The notes: generated from the letters alone by a model not told the origin. Numbered from the stretch's first letter, positions 6,873 through 17,000 are shown. The stretch: DNA of 47,451 bases from an uncultured Lewinella sp. (GCA_913057725.1 CAJXOS010000038.1:1-47451), one strand, 5' to 3'. Program-made: numbers and translations.

Positions 6873-9320
6873 TTAACGTCTGACTAAAGACGCATAATCT
6901 AGAAAATAGATCACCTTGATGGAGATGCTATTGTCCTGAGGCGACCGGAACAAACCGTCAAGATTGCGGAAATAATTAGGTGCAATCTGTTCTTGTGAAC
7001 TGAAGATACTGTTCTTCCAAACGATGAAAATGTCCGAGCCAGGAGCAAAGCGCCAACGATAAATCAAGTCGATGTTGAATGCATCAAAGTCGTTGTTGTG
7101 ATCACCGGTGTAATCAGTAACTCCCAAGTCGCCGTTAGTCTCCAATAGATGGAAACTATTGTAGTTCACTGCTGACCAGTAGTGGCGCAAACGGAAGCTC
7201 AATGTCATGTTGGCGTCGAAGGTGTAATTTGCTCGGAAAGAAGCTTCAATGGTTTTACGGTCGCGCTTACCGAAGAAAATATCCTTACGAGTCGCACCGT
7301 CTACGACAACCTCTTCATTATTCACATAGCCGCGATCATTGCTGGCGAAGCTGCGCTCGAGATTCATCTGTACGTTAAAACGGTCGTTGTATCGGAAACG
7401 AGATCCAAGGCTGAAGAAGTAATCATGCCATCCTTTTTCAAAGGCTGACCAATAACCACCATTGGCAGTCATACGAACTCTTTTTCGTCGGTCTGTTCCA
7501 ATCCAGAACCCTACATCCGCACTACCCGCTTTTTTCCAAACTCGACCAGTTTCTCGAGGTTCGAAATAGTCGAAATTATTGCCAGGTGCAACGAATGACC
7601 AAACATTGAAGTTCCAGAAGTTTTTGGTCTCAGCCCAGGTCCAGAGGTTTACTCCCCAGCGGGTAAATGCACTAGGCTCATAAAGTCGGTTGTAGACTGC
7701 GAAGAGGCCCACGCCGGCACGATTGAATTTGCCGAAGGGCTCAAACTGATTGTACTCTACGAAACCACTAACGCTTCGCTCATTATTATTGAACAAGAAA
7801 CCCAGATCATTGGGGTCATAGGTGTCGCTTTCCTCATTGTAGTTTAGGCCTGCTTGAACGTTTCCGCTTGTCTTTCGCAGCCGTAAAGAGGCAGCATGCC
7901 CCAAGTCTGTTTGCCCTGGATGGTATTGCTGACTCAAAGCGGCCCGCCCACCAATGGAGTAAGTATTTGACTTGTTGCGAAGCAAAAAATCTGTACCGGT
8001 GACATTGGCATCATAGTACTCCCCTTCCCGCCAAACAGTCGTATTAATCAGGGTAGCGTAAGAGTTATTAGGCAAGTTTTGGTCCAGAACCAGAACGTTA
8101 TAGTTAGTGAGTGGATCCGTTAATACATCCATCTCTCCTAGTTCTGCATCTCGGACCTTAGCGTAGGTTCGGCCAGAGGTGGCATTGAAGAAGCCAATGC
8201 CAAGTCCTTTGGCATTCCGACCAGAGACTTTGGTGGCATTGTAGAGTTGTGATTGGCTCGGGTTTTCTATGATTTCCTCCGAATCATACTCGTTGTAGAG
8301 GTCAAAGTAGCCAATCGGTCGACCGCCAATACGACGAGAGTAGAACAATCCTCCTTTATTGAAAAGCTCCGTTCCTTCGGTGAAGAAGGGGCGGTTCTCA
8401 TTGAATCGAACCTCAAAGGGAGAGAGGTTAAGGACTTGATTGTCGGATTGGGCTTCGCCGAAGTCAGGTATCAAGGTCATGTCTAGGGTAAAGGCATCTG
8501 ATAGACCCCATTTTACATCCATACCACCGCTGATGCTTCGACCATAGGTGTTGACCTGGTCCGCAGAAGCGTCGTGGTGTTGTTGTCCATAGACCGCAAT
8601 AAATGGAGTGGCTTGTAGTCGAGGTGGAGAGGTGATGTCCTTTATACCTTCGAGATAACCAGCCTGATTCAGAAAGCCATCTACTTGTGGGTCTACTTCA
8701 CTCCAAAAGCTCTTTTCTTGGCTTCGGGCTACTGATCGGACCAGGTTGAAATGCCAAATTTGTTCCTCGGTGTCGGGGAAGCGCAGCGCGGAGTAGGGGA
8801 TCATCATTTCGGCGACCCATCCTTCACTGTTAATGCTTACTTTGCTTTCCCAGACGGCATCCCAGCCAGAGTCTTCACCAAAGGTGGAATATTTGGTGTC
8901 GAATTGTACGTTAGACGCTGTAACGATAAATCCAAAACCATTAATTCCATCCCGGTAGGCGTCTATGATAATACCGAACCAGTCGGTATTTGCCAGGTTG
9001 TCGCGCTCAGAAAGTTCTTTTTGAATACTATCTGGGCGAACATCGTACATCATAGCGCCGATGTATATGCCTTGATCATCGTAAATAATTTTGACAGATG
9101 ATACGGACGAGGCCGCTACACCGGGCTGAGGCCGGTTTTGAATGAAGTCTTCTGCAGGCAGTGCATTTTGCCATACAGGATCATCTAACACGCCATCAAT
9201 AACGGGTGCTAATTGGGTGGAAATAGCCTGAACTGACTTCTTATTGGTGTCAATTCCGTTGTTGGCGAATACTAGATTACATAATAATAGTGCGAGTAAA
9301 AAAGACAGGGGTGATTTCAT
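6873..9320 (-). CDS. DUF5916 protein with N-terminal CBM9-like domain
   Basis: A secreted ~815-residue protein. The start at 9320 gives a proper signal peptide (MKSPLSFLLALLLCNLVFA); the open frame to 9413 adds an unlikely extension. The mature N-terminus (~20-210) resembles the carbohydrate-binding family 9-like module: LAPVIDGVLDDPVWQNA, then IYIGAMMYD and GWVAEMMIPYSALRFP. The remainder is DUF5916, beginning near the KWGLSDAFTLDMTLIPDFG segment, with FNENRPFFTEGTELF and many barrel-like amphipathic strands up to a C-terminal aromatic strand. The family is frequent in Bacteroidota and its substrate is unknown. It is monocistronic; the sigma operon lies ~98 bp downstream on the same strand. 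Confidence 0.9.
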   Translation of the reverse strand: MKSPLSFLLALLLCNLVFANNGIDTNKKSVQAISTQLAPVIDGVLDDPVWQNALPAEDFIQNRPQPGVAASSVSSVKIIYDDQGIYIGAMMYDVRPDSIQKELSERDNLANTDWFGIIIDAYRDGINGFGFIVTASNVQFDTKYSTFGEDSGWDAVWESKVSINSEGWVAEMMIPYSALRFPDTEEQIWHFNLVRSVARSQEKSFWSEVDPQVDGFLNQAGYLEGIKDITSPPRLQATPFIAVYGQQHHDASADQVNTYGRSISGGMDVKWGLSDAFTLDMTLIPDFGEAQSDNQVLNLSPFEVRFNENRPFFTEGTELFNKGGLFYSRRIGGRPIGYFDLYNEYDSEEIIENPSQSQLYNATKVSGRNAKGLGIGFFNATSGRTYAKVRDAELGEMDVLTDPLTNYNVLVLDQNLPNNSYATLINTTVWREGEYYDANVTGTDFLLRNKSNTYSIGGRAALSQQYHPGQTDLGHAASLRLRKTSGNVQAGLNYNEESDTYDPNDLGFLFNNNERSVSGFVEYNQFEPFGKFNRAGVGLFAVYNRLYEPSAFTRWGVNLWTWAETKNFWNFNVWSFVAPGNNFDYFEPRETGRVWKKAGSADVGFWIGTDRRKRVRMTANGGYWSAFEKGWHDYFFSLGSRFRYNDRFNVQMNLERSFASNDRGYVNNEEVVVDGATRKDIFFGKRDRKTIEASFRANYTFDANMTLSFRLRHYWSAVNYNSFHLLETNGDLGVTDYTGDHNNDFDAFNIDLIYRWRFAPGSDIFIVWKNSIFSSQEQIAPNYFRNLDGLFRSPQDNSISIKVIYFLDYASLVRR

Positions 9321-9657
9321 GGAGCGTTGTGATTTGTGCGATAATTCAGTCGGTAACACAAAGAAAATCAAGCTTTTCGAAAAGATTAAACCCTTGATAA
9401 TCAATGATGCCAAGCCCCAGTAGCATGATCTGGATAGTAGATCTTTTGTGGTGCCACATACTTGTAACCTAATGACGACAGTTAATTAGAATAGTTGCAA
9501 AAGCGGCTTTTAGAAGCGGGAAGTGATGGCGAGCGTTCAAAACTTCGTAATTTGCCCGTTGATAAATTGACAACTAAAGGGGATACTCACCAATTGACAA
9601 GTATCTCTGCAATCCATTGTTGTGTCCTAGGATGCTAATAGTATTTCGCCTGCATAC
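9321..9657. other. 337-bp divergent intergenic region
   Basis: No gene is seen. It contains a perfect 12-bp palindrome CTTTTCGAAAAG (9373-9384) upstream of the DUF5916 gene, and a direct repeat of AATTGACAA (9565-9573 and 9592-9600) upstream of the cyclase gene. Each repeat includes TTGACA. No clear TAnnTTTG box follows either copy at the expected distance. Confidence 0.45.
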
Positions 9658-12600
9658 GTGAAACATCTTATTCCATATTTCATTCAGCAACGCCACCTGG
9701 CTGGCGAAAAGCATGGTGTATTCACTGCTTTCACGCTGTTTGTGGATCTAAAAGGTTTCACGCCGCTTACGGAAGGCTTAATGCGAGAAGGGACATCAGG
9801 AGCAGAGGAGCTGTCTAATATTCTCAACGAGATCTTCGACCCGCTCATTCGCTTAGTCTATGCTCGTGGCGGTTATATCCCTTACTTCGCCGGTGATGCT
9901 TTCACTGCTATTTTTCCTGCTAACGACGAACGCCAAAGTGCGGAAGCACTTATTCAGACGGCGGCCATGGCGCGTGCGTTGTTCCAACGACGTGAGAACC
10001 GATTCGGTAAGTTTACCATCGGGCTCAAGTTTGGACTGAGCTATGGTGAAGTTGAATGGGGAATAGTGGGCGCTGAGCGCAGGAGCTTTTATTTTCGAGG
10101 TCAACCGATCGATAGTTGTGCGTACTGCCAAACATTGGCAGAGAACGAGCACATTGTAGTAGACGGTTCTCTACTTGCACTACTTACCGATAATAGTATT
10201 GAACTGGCACCAGTTGGTGAAGATGCTTATCGAGTGATTAGTCCTATTGAGATCAAAGGTTTTCCTCCACCGCTAGAATGTGATGAGCTAACGCGTGATG
10301 CGGCACTCGCTTTTCTACCAGAATCAGTCGTTGATTATAAGCAAGAAGGAGAGTTTCGTCCGGTGGTGACTATCTTTTTCTCTTTCACTGGAATTGACAA
10401 CCACGAAGAGCTGGAAGAATTTGCTGACATCGTCCTACAGCAAACAGATATCTTCTCAGGCTATTTCAAAGAGATTGATTTCGGGGATAAGGGGGGATTG
10501 ATGACCATCTTTTTTGGAGCCCCAGTGGCTTTTGAAAACAATGTAGATCGAGCCCTGGAATTCCTTACAAGCCTTCGCGAACAGTTGCGTCCTACTCAGG
10601 AAAAACATGATTGGCGTTTCCGTGCCGGGATGACAGTAGGTACCGCCTATACGGGTATTGTGGGCGGCTATGAACGATGCCAATATGCTTGTGTGGGTAA
10701 CCGAGTCAACTTAGCATCTCGCCTGATGACAAATGCAGAATGGGGCGAATTCTTTGTAGATGAAGAGATTCAAAAAGCGAGTAGTTTCCGCTTTTTGCAT
10801 ACCGGAAATATCAAGTACAAGGGTATTAAAGGCAACGTGCCTACCTTCAAGTTGTTGGGCCGTAACTTCAATGTCAAGCCGACCTACTCTGGGCGCTTAA
10901 TTGCTCGAGAGGAGGAATTGGTACAGCTGGTTGACTTTGCCTCACCGCTTTACGAAAACAAAAATGCCGGACTGGTTTATGTTTTTGGCGAAGCTGGAGT
11001 CGGGAAGAGCCGGATGACGTTTGAAATGCGCAAGGCACTGCAGGAGGGCGAAAAGCTCCAATGGTTCATTTGCCAGGCGGATCAAATTTTGCACAAGCCC
11101 TTTAATCCGTTTTTATACTTTTTGCATAACTACTTCGAGCAGTCGCCAGAAGAAGCCAGCTTCACTAATCGAGCAAACTTCGAAACGCGTTTCAAGCTAC
11201 TCGTAGAGCAATTATATATCCAAGGCTCAGAAAGTGCAGAGCTAACCATTCGAGAACTAGAGCGGACCAAGCCCGTACTGATGGCTTTGGTAGGCTTACA
11301 CACCGAGAGTAATAGCCTTTGGGAGCAGCTAGATGCGAAGGGGCGCTATCAGAATAGCATTTGGGCTATAATCAATCTGTTCCTTGCTGAGAGCCAGTTG
11401 AAGCCCTTGATTATTGAGCTGGAAGACAGCCACTGGTTAGATGATAGCTCAGCAGAACTTTTGCATGAGCTGGTGCGTCAAATGCCGCACTATCCAATAT
11501 TGTTACTGATTACCTCGCGATATAGCGATGAGGGAACCAAGCCTTATCCGCTGCCACCAGTAGTGGCGCAACGATTAGAGCTTCCTTATCTTGAGATTGA
11601 CCTCAATACCCTTCCGGAAGAGGGGGTCCGTTCGTTTGCCGAAACCCTACTGGGTGGACCGATTTCAGAAGCATTTCTGGCATTGTTGCTACGGACGACA
11701 AATAACAATCCGTTCTACCTGGAGCAAATCCTGGAGTTCTTCACCGAAAGTGATGTGCTGGATCAAGAGGGAGATCAATGGACTATTAAGGACGAAAATG
11801 TCAAGCTTTCCAACTCGATTAATGCCATTCTAACCGCGCGTATCGATCGACTTTCCGAACAAGTGCGGGAAACGGTAAAGGCAGCAGCAGTTATTGGAAG
11901 GGAGTTTGAGGTGCCGATCCTGAGTGAGGTGATGCGTTCGCAAGAGAACTTCGCCGACCGTCCAGGTTACGCACTCAAGCAGGAGATTGAAACAGCTGAG
12001 CAAGTGCAGATTTGGATGGCGATGAATGAGCTCCGCTACATCTTCCGTCATAGTTTACTACGCGAAGCTGTTTATAGTATGCAGCTCAATACGCGCTTGA
12101 AACAACTCCATAAGCTAATAGCAGAAGCTATTGAGAAGCTCTATGCTTGGCAGTTGGAGACGCGCTATGTTGATCTCGCTTTTCACTATGAGCAGGCTGG
12201 TGTTTTTGATAAAACCTGTGAGTATCTGCGTAAAGCAGCTGATTATGCTCGAGGTAACTATCAGAACCAGTTGGCCCTTGAATACTACGAGAAGTTACTG
12301 CATTACCTGGGAGCCCAGGCAGATAGCGCAGATGAGATTAAGACCCACCTGAAGCGGGGTAAACTGCTGCTGCTAATTGGTAATTGGCAGGAGAGTGAAG
12401 AGGCCTTTAGACGTGCCCTTCAGTTGGCCAAGAGTTCTCGTGATGTAGTAATGATTGGTGAGAGTAATAATCACTTAGGACACCTCCTGCTTCTGCGCGG
12501 TGAATATGATCAGGCGGCCCATTACTTGAAGATTGCAGCAGGTCTCTTTGAATCAGTTGACGACCGTACTGGATACGCAATGGTTAATGGGCACTTGGGT

Positions 12601-13668
12601 AATCTCCACCTCCGCTTGGGAGAATATCCCGAGGCGAAGGAGTGTTTCCAACGAAGCATAAAAGGAGGGTATGTAGCAGGTGCTACTAGTGGTAGCGCAC
12701 AAATTGTAGCTAACCTGGCCCTAACTCATATGAACCTGGGTGAGCTCGAAGAAGGTATCCGAGTTGTCAACGAACAACTGCCGCTACATCGAGATCGAAA
12801 CGATAAACAGGGAATGGCTACCCTATTGGTCAACCTTGGTATCGTACAGTATGACAAGGGGGATTATGATGGAGTTGCTAAGAGTTATGAAGAGGGCTTG
12901 CAACTGTCAGAGGAGCTAGGCAACAAACAGCTTGTATCCATCGCTTTAGGGTCTCTTGGCTTAGTTATCCAACAGCAAGGTGACTATGATCGGGCGATGA
13001 AGTTGTTCCGCCGTGATCATGAAATCACCGAAGAATTAGGCGACAAGCAAGGCATCGCAATTGCTTTGGGCTTGATTGGCGACTTAATGAAGCTTAAAGG
13101 AGATTTCTACCCCGCTATCGAGTACATGCAGAAGAACCTCATGATGTGCGAAGAATTGGGGTACCAAAAAGGCATTGCCAAGGCAGTAAATACCCTGGGA
13201 GATATCTTCTACTTCACAGGAGAATACGAACGGAGTATTCACTTCTATGATCGCGCAATCGAAGTGACGCGCAAAATCAACCAGAAGACAGTGCTATGCT
13301 CGAGCTTGATAGAAAAAGGCCTAGTCCTGATCAAAATGCGAGAGGTAGCAGACCTGTTGGTAGTAGAGCAAGAGGCAATGGCTTTAGCTAAGGAACTGGG
13401 TAATCCAGAATTGCTGTTTGAGGCACGCTGCCTAGAGATACGGGCGCTCCATATGCATGGTCGTACCAATGAGGCGCTGCTTCTTTTAGACGAGCTTTCG
13501 CAGAAAGATCTTACTACGGAACAGGAGGCGGAGGCAGCCTATATTCGCTACCGATTGTTGCCAGTGGATAAGGATGCTCAACAAAAAGCGATCCTTCTTT
13601 TTACGGAGCTTTACACAGCTACTCCGCAGTACTTATACAAGCTCCGACTTCAGAAATTAGAGGCCTGA
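9658..13668 (+). CDS. Soluble-adenylyl-cyclase-like protein: two class III cyclase domains, NTPase, TPR
   Basis: A 1336-residue cytosolic protein starting at GTG 9658 (in-frame stop at 9628, no ATG between). Cyclase domain 1 (~24-190) keeps both metal-binding aspartates, D30 in VDLKGFT and D80 in FAGDAF, but its transition-state residues are replaced (DSCAYCQ). Cyclase domain 2 (~235-400) has lost the aspartates but keeps DKGG (K278) and VGNRVNLASRL (N351, R355). Next come an AAA-type NTPase (~412-700; Walker A GEAGVGKS at 444-451; Walker-B-like LIIELEDSHW) and about ten TPR repeats (~850-1300). The order C1-C2-NTPase-TPR and the split catalytic residues match mammalian soluble adenylyl cyclase. 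ATP to cAMP conversion at the pseudodimer interface is the inferred reaction. The gene has its own region and no partner. Confidence 0.85.
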   Translation: MKHLIPYFIQQRHLAGEKHGVFTAFTLFVDLKGFTPLTEGLMREGTSGAEELSNILNEIFDPLIRLVYARGGYIPYFAGDAFTAIFPANDERQSAEALIQTAAMARALFQRRENRFGKFTIGLKFGLSYGEVEWGIVGAERRSFYFRGQPIDSCAYCQTLAENEHIVVDGSLLALLTDNSIELAPVGEDAYRVISPIEIKGFPPPLECDELTRDAALAFLPESVVDYKQEGEFRPVVTIFFSFTGIDNHEELEEFADIVLQQTDIFSGYFKEIDFGDKGGLMTIFFGAPVAFENNVDRALEFLTSLREQLRPTQEKHDWRFRAGMTVGTAYTGIVGGYERCQYACVGNRVNLASRLMTNAEWGEFFVDEEIQKASSFRFLHTGNIKYKGIKGNVPTFKLLGRNFNVKPTYSGRLIAREEELVQLVDFASPLYENKNAGLVYVFGEAGVGKSRMTFEMRKALQEGEKLQWFICQADQILHKPFNPFLYFLHNYFEQSPEEASFTNRANFETRFKLLVEQLYIQGSESAELTIRELERTKPVLMALVGLHTESNSLWEQLDAKGRYQNSIWAIINLFLAESQLKPLIIELEDSHWLDDSSAELLHELVRQMPHYPILLLITSRYSDEGTKPYPLPPVVAQRLELPYLEIDLNTLPEEGVRSFAETLLGGPISEAFLALLLRTTNNNPFYLEQILEFFTESDVLDQEGDQWTIKDENVKLSNSINAILTARIDRLSEQVRETVKAAAVIGREFEVPILSEVMRSQENFADRPGYALKQEIETAEQVQIWMAMNELRYIFRHSLLREAVYSMQLNTRLKQLHKLIAEAIEKLYAWQLETRYVDLAFHYEQAGVFDKTCEYLRKAADYARGNYQNQLALEYYEKLLHYLGAQADSADEIKTHLKRGKLLLLIGNWQESEEAFRRALQLAKSSRDVVMIGESNNHLGHLLLLRGEYDQAAHYLKIAAGLFESVDDRTGYAMVNGHLGNLHLRLGEYPEAKECFQRSIKGGYVAGATSGSAQIVANLALTHMNLGELEEGIRVVNEQLPLHRDRNDKQGMATLLVNLGIVQYDKGDYDGVAKSYEEGLQLSEELGNKQLVSIALGSLGLVIQQQGDYDRAMKLFRRDHEITEELGDKQGIAIALGLIGDLMKLKGDFYPAIEYMQKNLMMCEELGYQKGIAKAVNTLGDIFYFTGEYERSIHFYDRAIEVTRKINQKTVLCSSLIEKGLVLIKMREVADLLVVEQEAMALAKELGNPELLFEARCLEIRALHMHGRTNEALLLLDELSQKDLTTEQEAEAAYIRYRLLPVDKDAQQKAILLFTELYTATPQYLYKLRLQKLEA

Positions 13669-13677
13669 TTTTTGGAC

Positions 13678-13708
13678 TTGACTCCTATTCTTAAACTTCC
13701 TACCTTTG
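13678..13708 (+). promoter_or_regulatory. Bacteroidota-type promoter of the ileS leader
   Basis: TTG at 13678-13680 is followed by exactly 20 bp and then TACCTTTG (13701-13708), a full match to the -7 element TAnnTTTG with the preferred spacing from the -33 TTG. The predicted transcription start is about 13712-13714, on or next to the leader peptide's AUG. Confidence 0.8.
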
Positions 13709-13713
13709 CCCTC

Positions 13714-13776
13714 ATGCAAAGACAACAGCATATAATTATTAGCATCATTATTATCAGTTCGCTACGCGATCTGTAG
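13714..13776 (+). CDS. ileS leader peptide, isoleucine-rich
   Basis: A 20-codon ORF, MQRQQHIIISIIIISSLRDL, with seven Ile codons in two runs (ATA ATT ATT, then ATC ATT ATT ATC), ending at TAG 13774-13776. It lies between a strong promoter and a terminator hairpin upstream of isoleucyl-tRNA synthetase, so the codon bias matches the amino acid handled by the downstream gene. The peptide itself is probably inert; its translation would sense charged tRNA-Ile. Its last codons (CTA CGC GAT CTG) form the 5' strand of the proposed antiterminator. No Shine-Dalgarno is possible if transcription starts at ~13713, so initiation would be nearly leaderless. Confidence 0.85.
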   Translation: MQRQQHIIISIIIISSLRDL

Positions 13777-13840
13777 GTGCTTGTTATTGTTGTTCAAAAA
13801 GCTCCGGCAGATTGCGTTCTGCCGGAGCTTTTTGTTTTGT
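13764..13840 (+). terminator. ileS attenuator: terminator with overlapping antiterminator
   Basis: The terminator arms AAAAAGCTCCGGCAG (13796-13810) and CTGCCGGAGCTTTTT (13819-13833) are perfectly complementary over 15 bp with an 8-nt loop and a U-rich tail. The competing helix pairs ACGCGATCTGT (13764-13774, end of the leader ORF) with GCAGATTGCGT (13807-13817, terminator left-arm end plus loop): 11 pairs including two G-U wobbles. A ribosome reaching the stop codon would mask 13764-13774 and allow termination. One stalled at the Ile codons would leave that strand free and allow read-through into ileS. Confidence 0.85.
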
Positions 13841-14010
13841 ACTTTTGCAGGTCTTTTTGCGTAATGCTATTAAAAAATCATCTTCTTTGATGACTTTGCG
13901 GGACAGCTAAGAGTCGTATCACTAGCGATTTATATTGAGCATTGATACTACTTATGCCTGAGGTTCATCCGCAACGATTATTAAAGAATTAACTACAAGG
14001 TACAGTACTC

Positions 14011-17000
14011 ATGTACAAGTCGTATAAGCAGTTAAATCTGCCGGAAATCGATCAGGAAATCCTACGCTTTTGGGATGAGAATGATGTCTTCGCCAAGAGT
14101 GTACAGGAACGCGATCCTGCCAAGACCTATGTTTTCTACGAGGGGCCACCTTCCGCGAATGGTCTGCCGGGTATTCACCACGTTATGGCACGCGCTATTA
14201 AGGATATTTTCTGCCGCTACCACACCTTGCTAGGTGAGCGAGTAGATCGTAAAGGCGGTTGGGATACCCACGGTCTGCCGATTGAATTGAGCGTGGAAAA
14301 GGAACTTGGTATTACCAAAGATGATATTGGCAAAACCATTACCGTAGACGAGTACAACCAGAAGTGCCGTGAAACGGTAATGCGCTATAAAGACATCTGG
14401 GACGACTTGACTCGTAAGATGGGGTACTGGGTAGACTTAGAGAACCCTTATATCACTTACGAAAACAGCTACATTGAGTCGGTTTGGTTCTTACTGCAGC
14501 GCCTGCATAGTAAGGGCTTGTTGTACAAAGGCTATACCATCCAGCCTTACTCGCCAGCTGCGGGTACAGGACTGAGCTCGCATGAGCTTAATATGCCAGG
14601 TGCATATAAGGAGATTCGGGATACATCGGCAGTAGCGCAATTTAAAATTCAGGATACGGAAAATGAGTACTTCCTAGCTTGGACCACTACTCCTTGGACG
14701 TTGCCATCCAATACAGCACTCGCGGTAGGGAAGAAGATCACTTATGTGAAGGTGAGTACATTCAATCGCTATACACAAGAGCCGATTAAGGTGATCATGG
14801 CTAAGGATCGTCTAAGTGCGTATTTCTCCGAGGCCAAGCCAGACATGCAACCAGAAGACGCTAAGCCTGGTAATAAGCCATATCCATACATTAAGGTTGT
14901 AGCAGAAATGACTGGCGCAGAATTGGCCGGTATGCGCTACACGCAACTGATGCCTTACGTTAAGCCAGAGGGTGATGCTTTCCGCGTTATTCTGGGCGAC
15001 TTCGTGAGTACCGATGACGGTACCGGTATCGTGCATATTGCTCCAACTTTCGGTGCAGACGATATGCGTGTGGCACGGGAAAATGATATCCCAGCCCTAT
15101 TGATCAAGGATGAATTTGGCAATCCTGCTCCATTGGTGAATAAGCAAGGAAAGTTTGTTGATGAGGTAACTGATTTTGCTGGTCGTTATGTGAAAGATTA
15201 CGGTCAGGAAGAAGAGCGCCCGACAGACGTAGATATTGTCATCAAGCTAAAAGAGGAGAACAAGCTTTTCCACTCTGAAAAGTACCTACACTCCTATCCG
15301 CACTGTTGGCGTACCGATCGCCCAGTACTTTATTATCCACTAGACAGTTGGTTTATCCGTGCTAGTGACTATAAAGAGCGGATGTTTGAGCTGAATAAGA
15401 CCATCAACTGGAAACCAGCGAGCACTGGTGAGGGGCGTTTTGGTAAGTGGCTAGAGAACCTTCAAGATTGGAACCTTAGTCGTTCTCGTTTCTGGGGTAT
15501 CCCATTACCAATCTGGCGTACAGAAGACGGTAAGCAAGAAAAATGCATCGGTTCTATACCTGAGCTAGAGCGGGAAGTGGCCAAAGCGAATGAAGCCTTA
15601 GGCTTAAATCAAGCTGTACCTAAGGATATTCACCGTCCATATATCGATGATGTTATTTTGGTAAGCGATGACGGCCAGGAGATGAAGCGCGAGTTAGACT
15701 TGATCGACGTATGGTTCGATTCTGGCTCGATGCCTTATGCACAGTGGGGACTTGATTATGATAAACTCGCTGCAGGTGATGAGCGACCATTCAAAGCGCC
15801 TTTTGATCAGAGCTACCCTGCCAACTTTATCGCAGAAGGTGTCGATCAAACGCGTGGTTGGTTCTACACCCTGCACGCCATTGCTGTAATGGCTTACGAT
15901 ACGGTTTCATTCAAGAATGTAGTATCAAATGGTTTGGTGCTCGACAAGAATGGCCAAAAGATGTCGAAGCGCTTGGGCAATGCTGTGAATCCTTTTGAGA
16001 CGTTAAGTCAGTACGGTGCGGATGCTACGCGTTGGTACATGATGGCTAATAGCGATCCATGGGATAACCTCAAGTTTGACCTGGAGGGTGTAGAAGAAGT
16101 GCGCCGGAAACTGTTTGGTACACTATTCAACACCTATGGCTTCTTTGCACTGTATGCTAATATTGACAAATGGAGCCCAGGTACTGGTACCAGCGTGCCA
16201 GTAGCGGAGCGCCCGGAGATTGACCGTTGGGTAATCTCTAAGTTGAATAGCCTGGTGAACGAAGTGCGCAAGCAGCTGGCCGATTATGAGCCGACCAAGG
16301 CTTGCCGTGCCATCGAGCACTTCGTTGATGCTCACCTGAGTAACTGGTATGTGCGCCTATGCCGCCGTCGATTCTGGAAGGGAGAGATGAACGCTGATAA
16401 GCAGGCAGCCTACGAGACGCTATATGAATGCTTGCTGACCACGGCACAGTTGATGTCGCCAGTAGCTCCGTTCTTCAGCGATTGGTTGTTCCAAAACTTA
16501 TCTGCCAGTGCGGATGAGACGGCAAAAGCCAATGACGCTCGTTTGCAGCATGAGTCGGTACACCTGACCTTATTGGCAGAAGGCAACGAAAGCCTGATCG
16601 ATGGTGATCTGGAACAACGTATGGACTATGCTCAGCGCATCTCGAGTTTGGTGCGGAGTATTCGTAAGAAGAACAGCATCGTCGTGCGCCAGCCACTTCA
16701 GAAAATTCTGCTGCCGGTGTTGGATGAATCCTTCGAGCACCACGTAGAGGCAGTGAAAGGATTGATTCTGGCAGAAGTTAACGTAAAGGAAATTGCTTAC
16801 TTACGCGATGACGATGAAGGTTTCTTGAAGAAGCGCATCAAGCCAAACTTCAAGACACTTGGTAAGCGTCTGGGTAAGAACATGAAAGCGGCAGCACAAG
16901 CTATTGGCCAGTTTGGCCAGGAAGACATTGCGGCGCTGGAGCGTTCCGGCAGCTACACCTTGGTAGTAGGTGAGGAACAGTTTGAACTTGGTTTGGAAGA

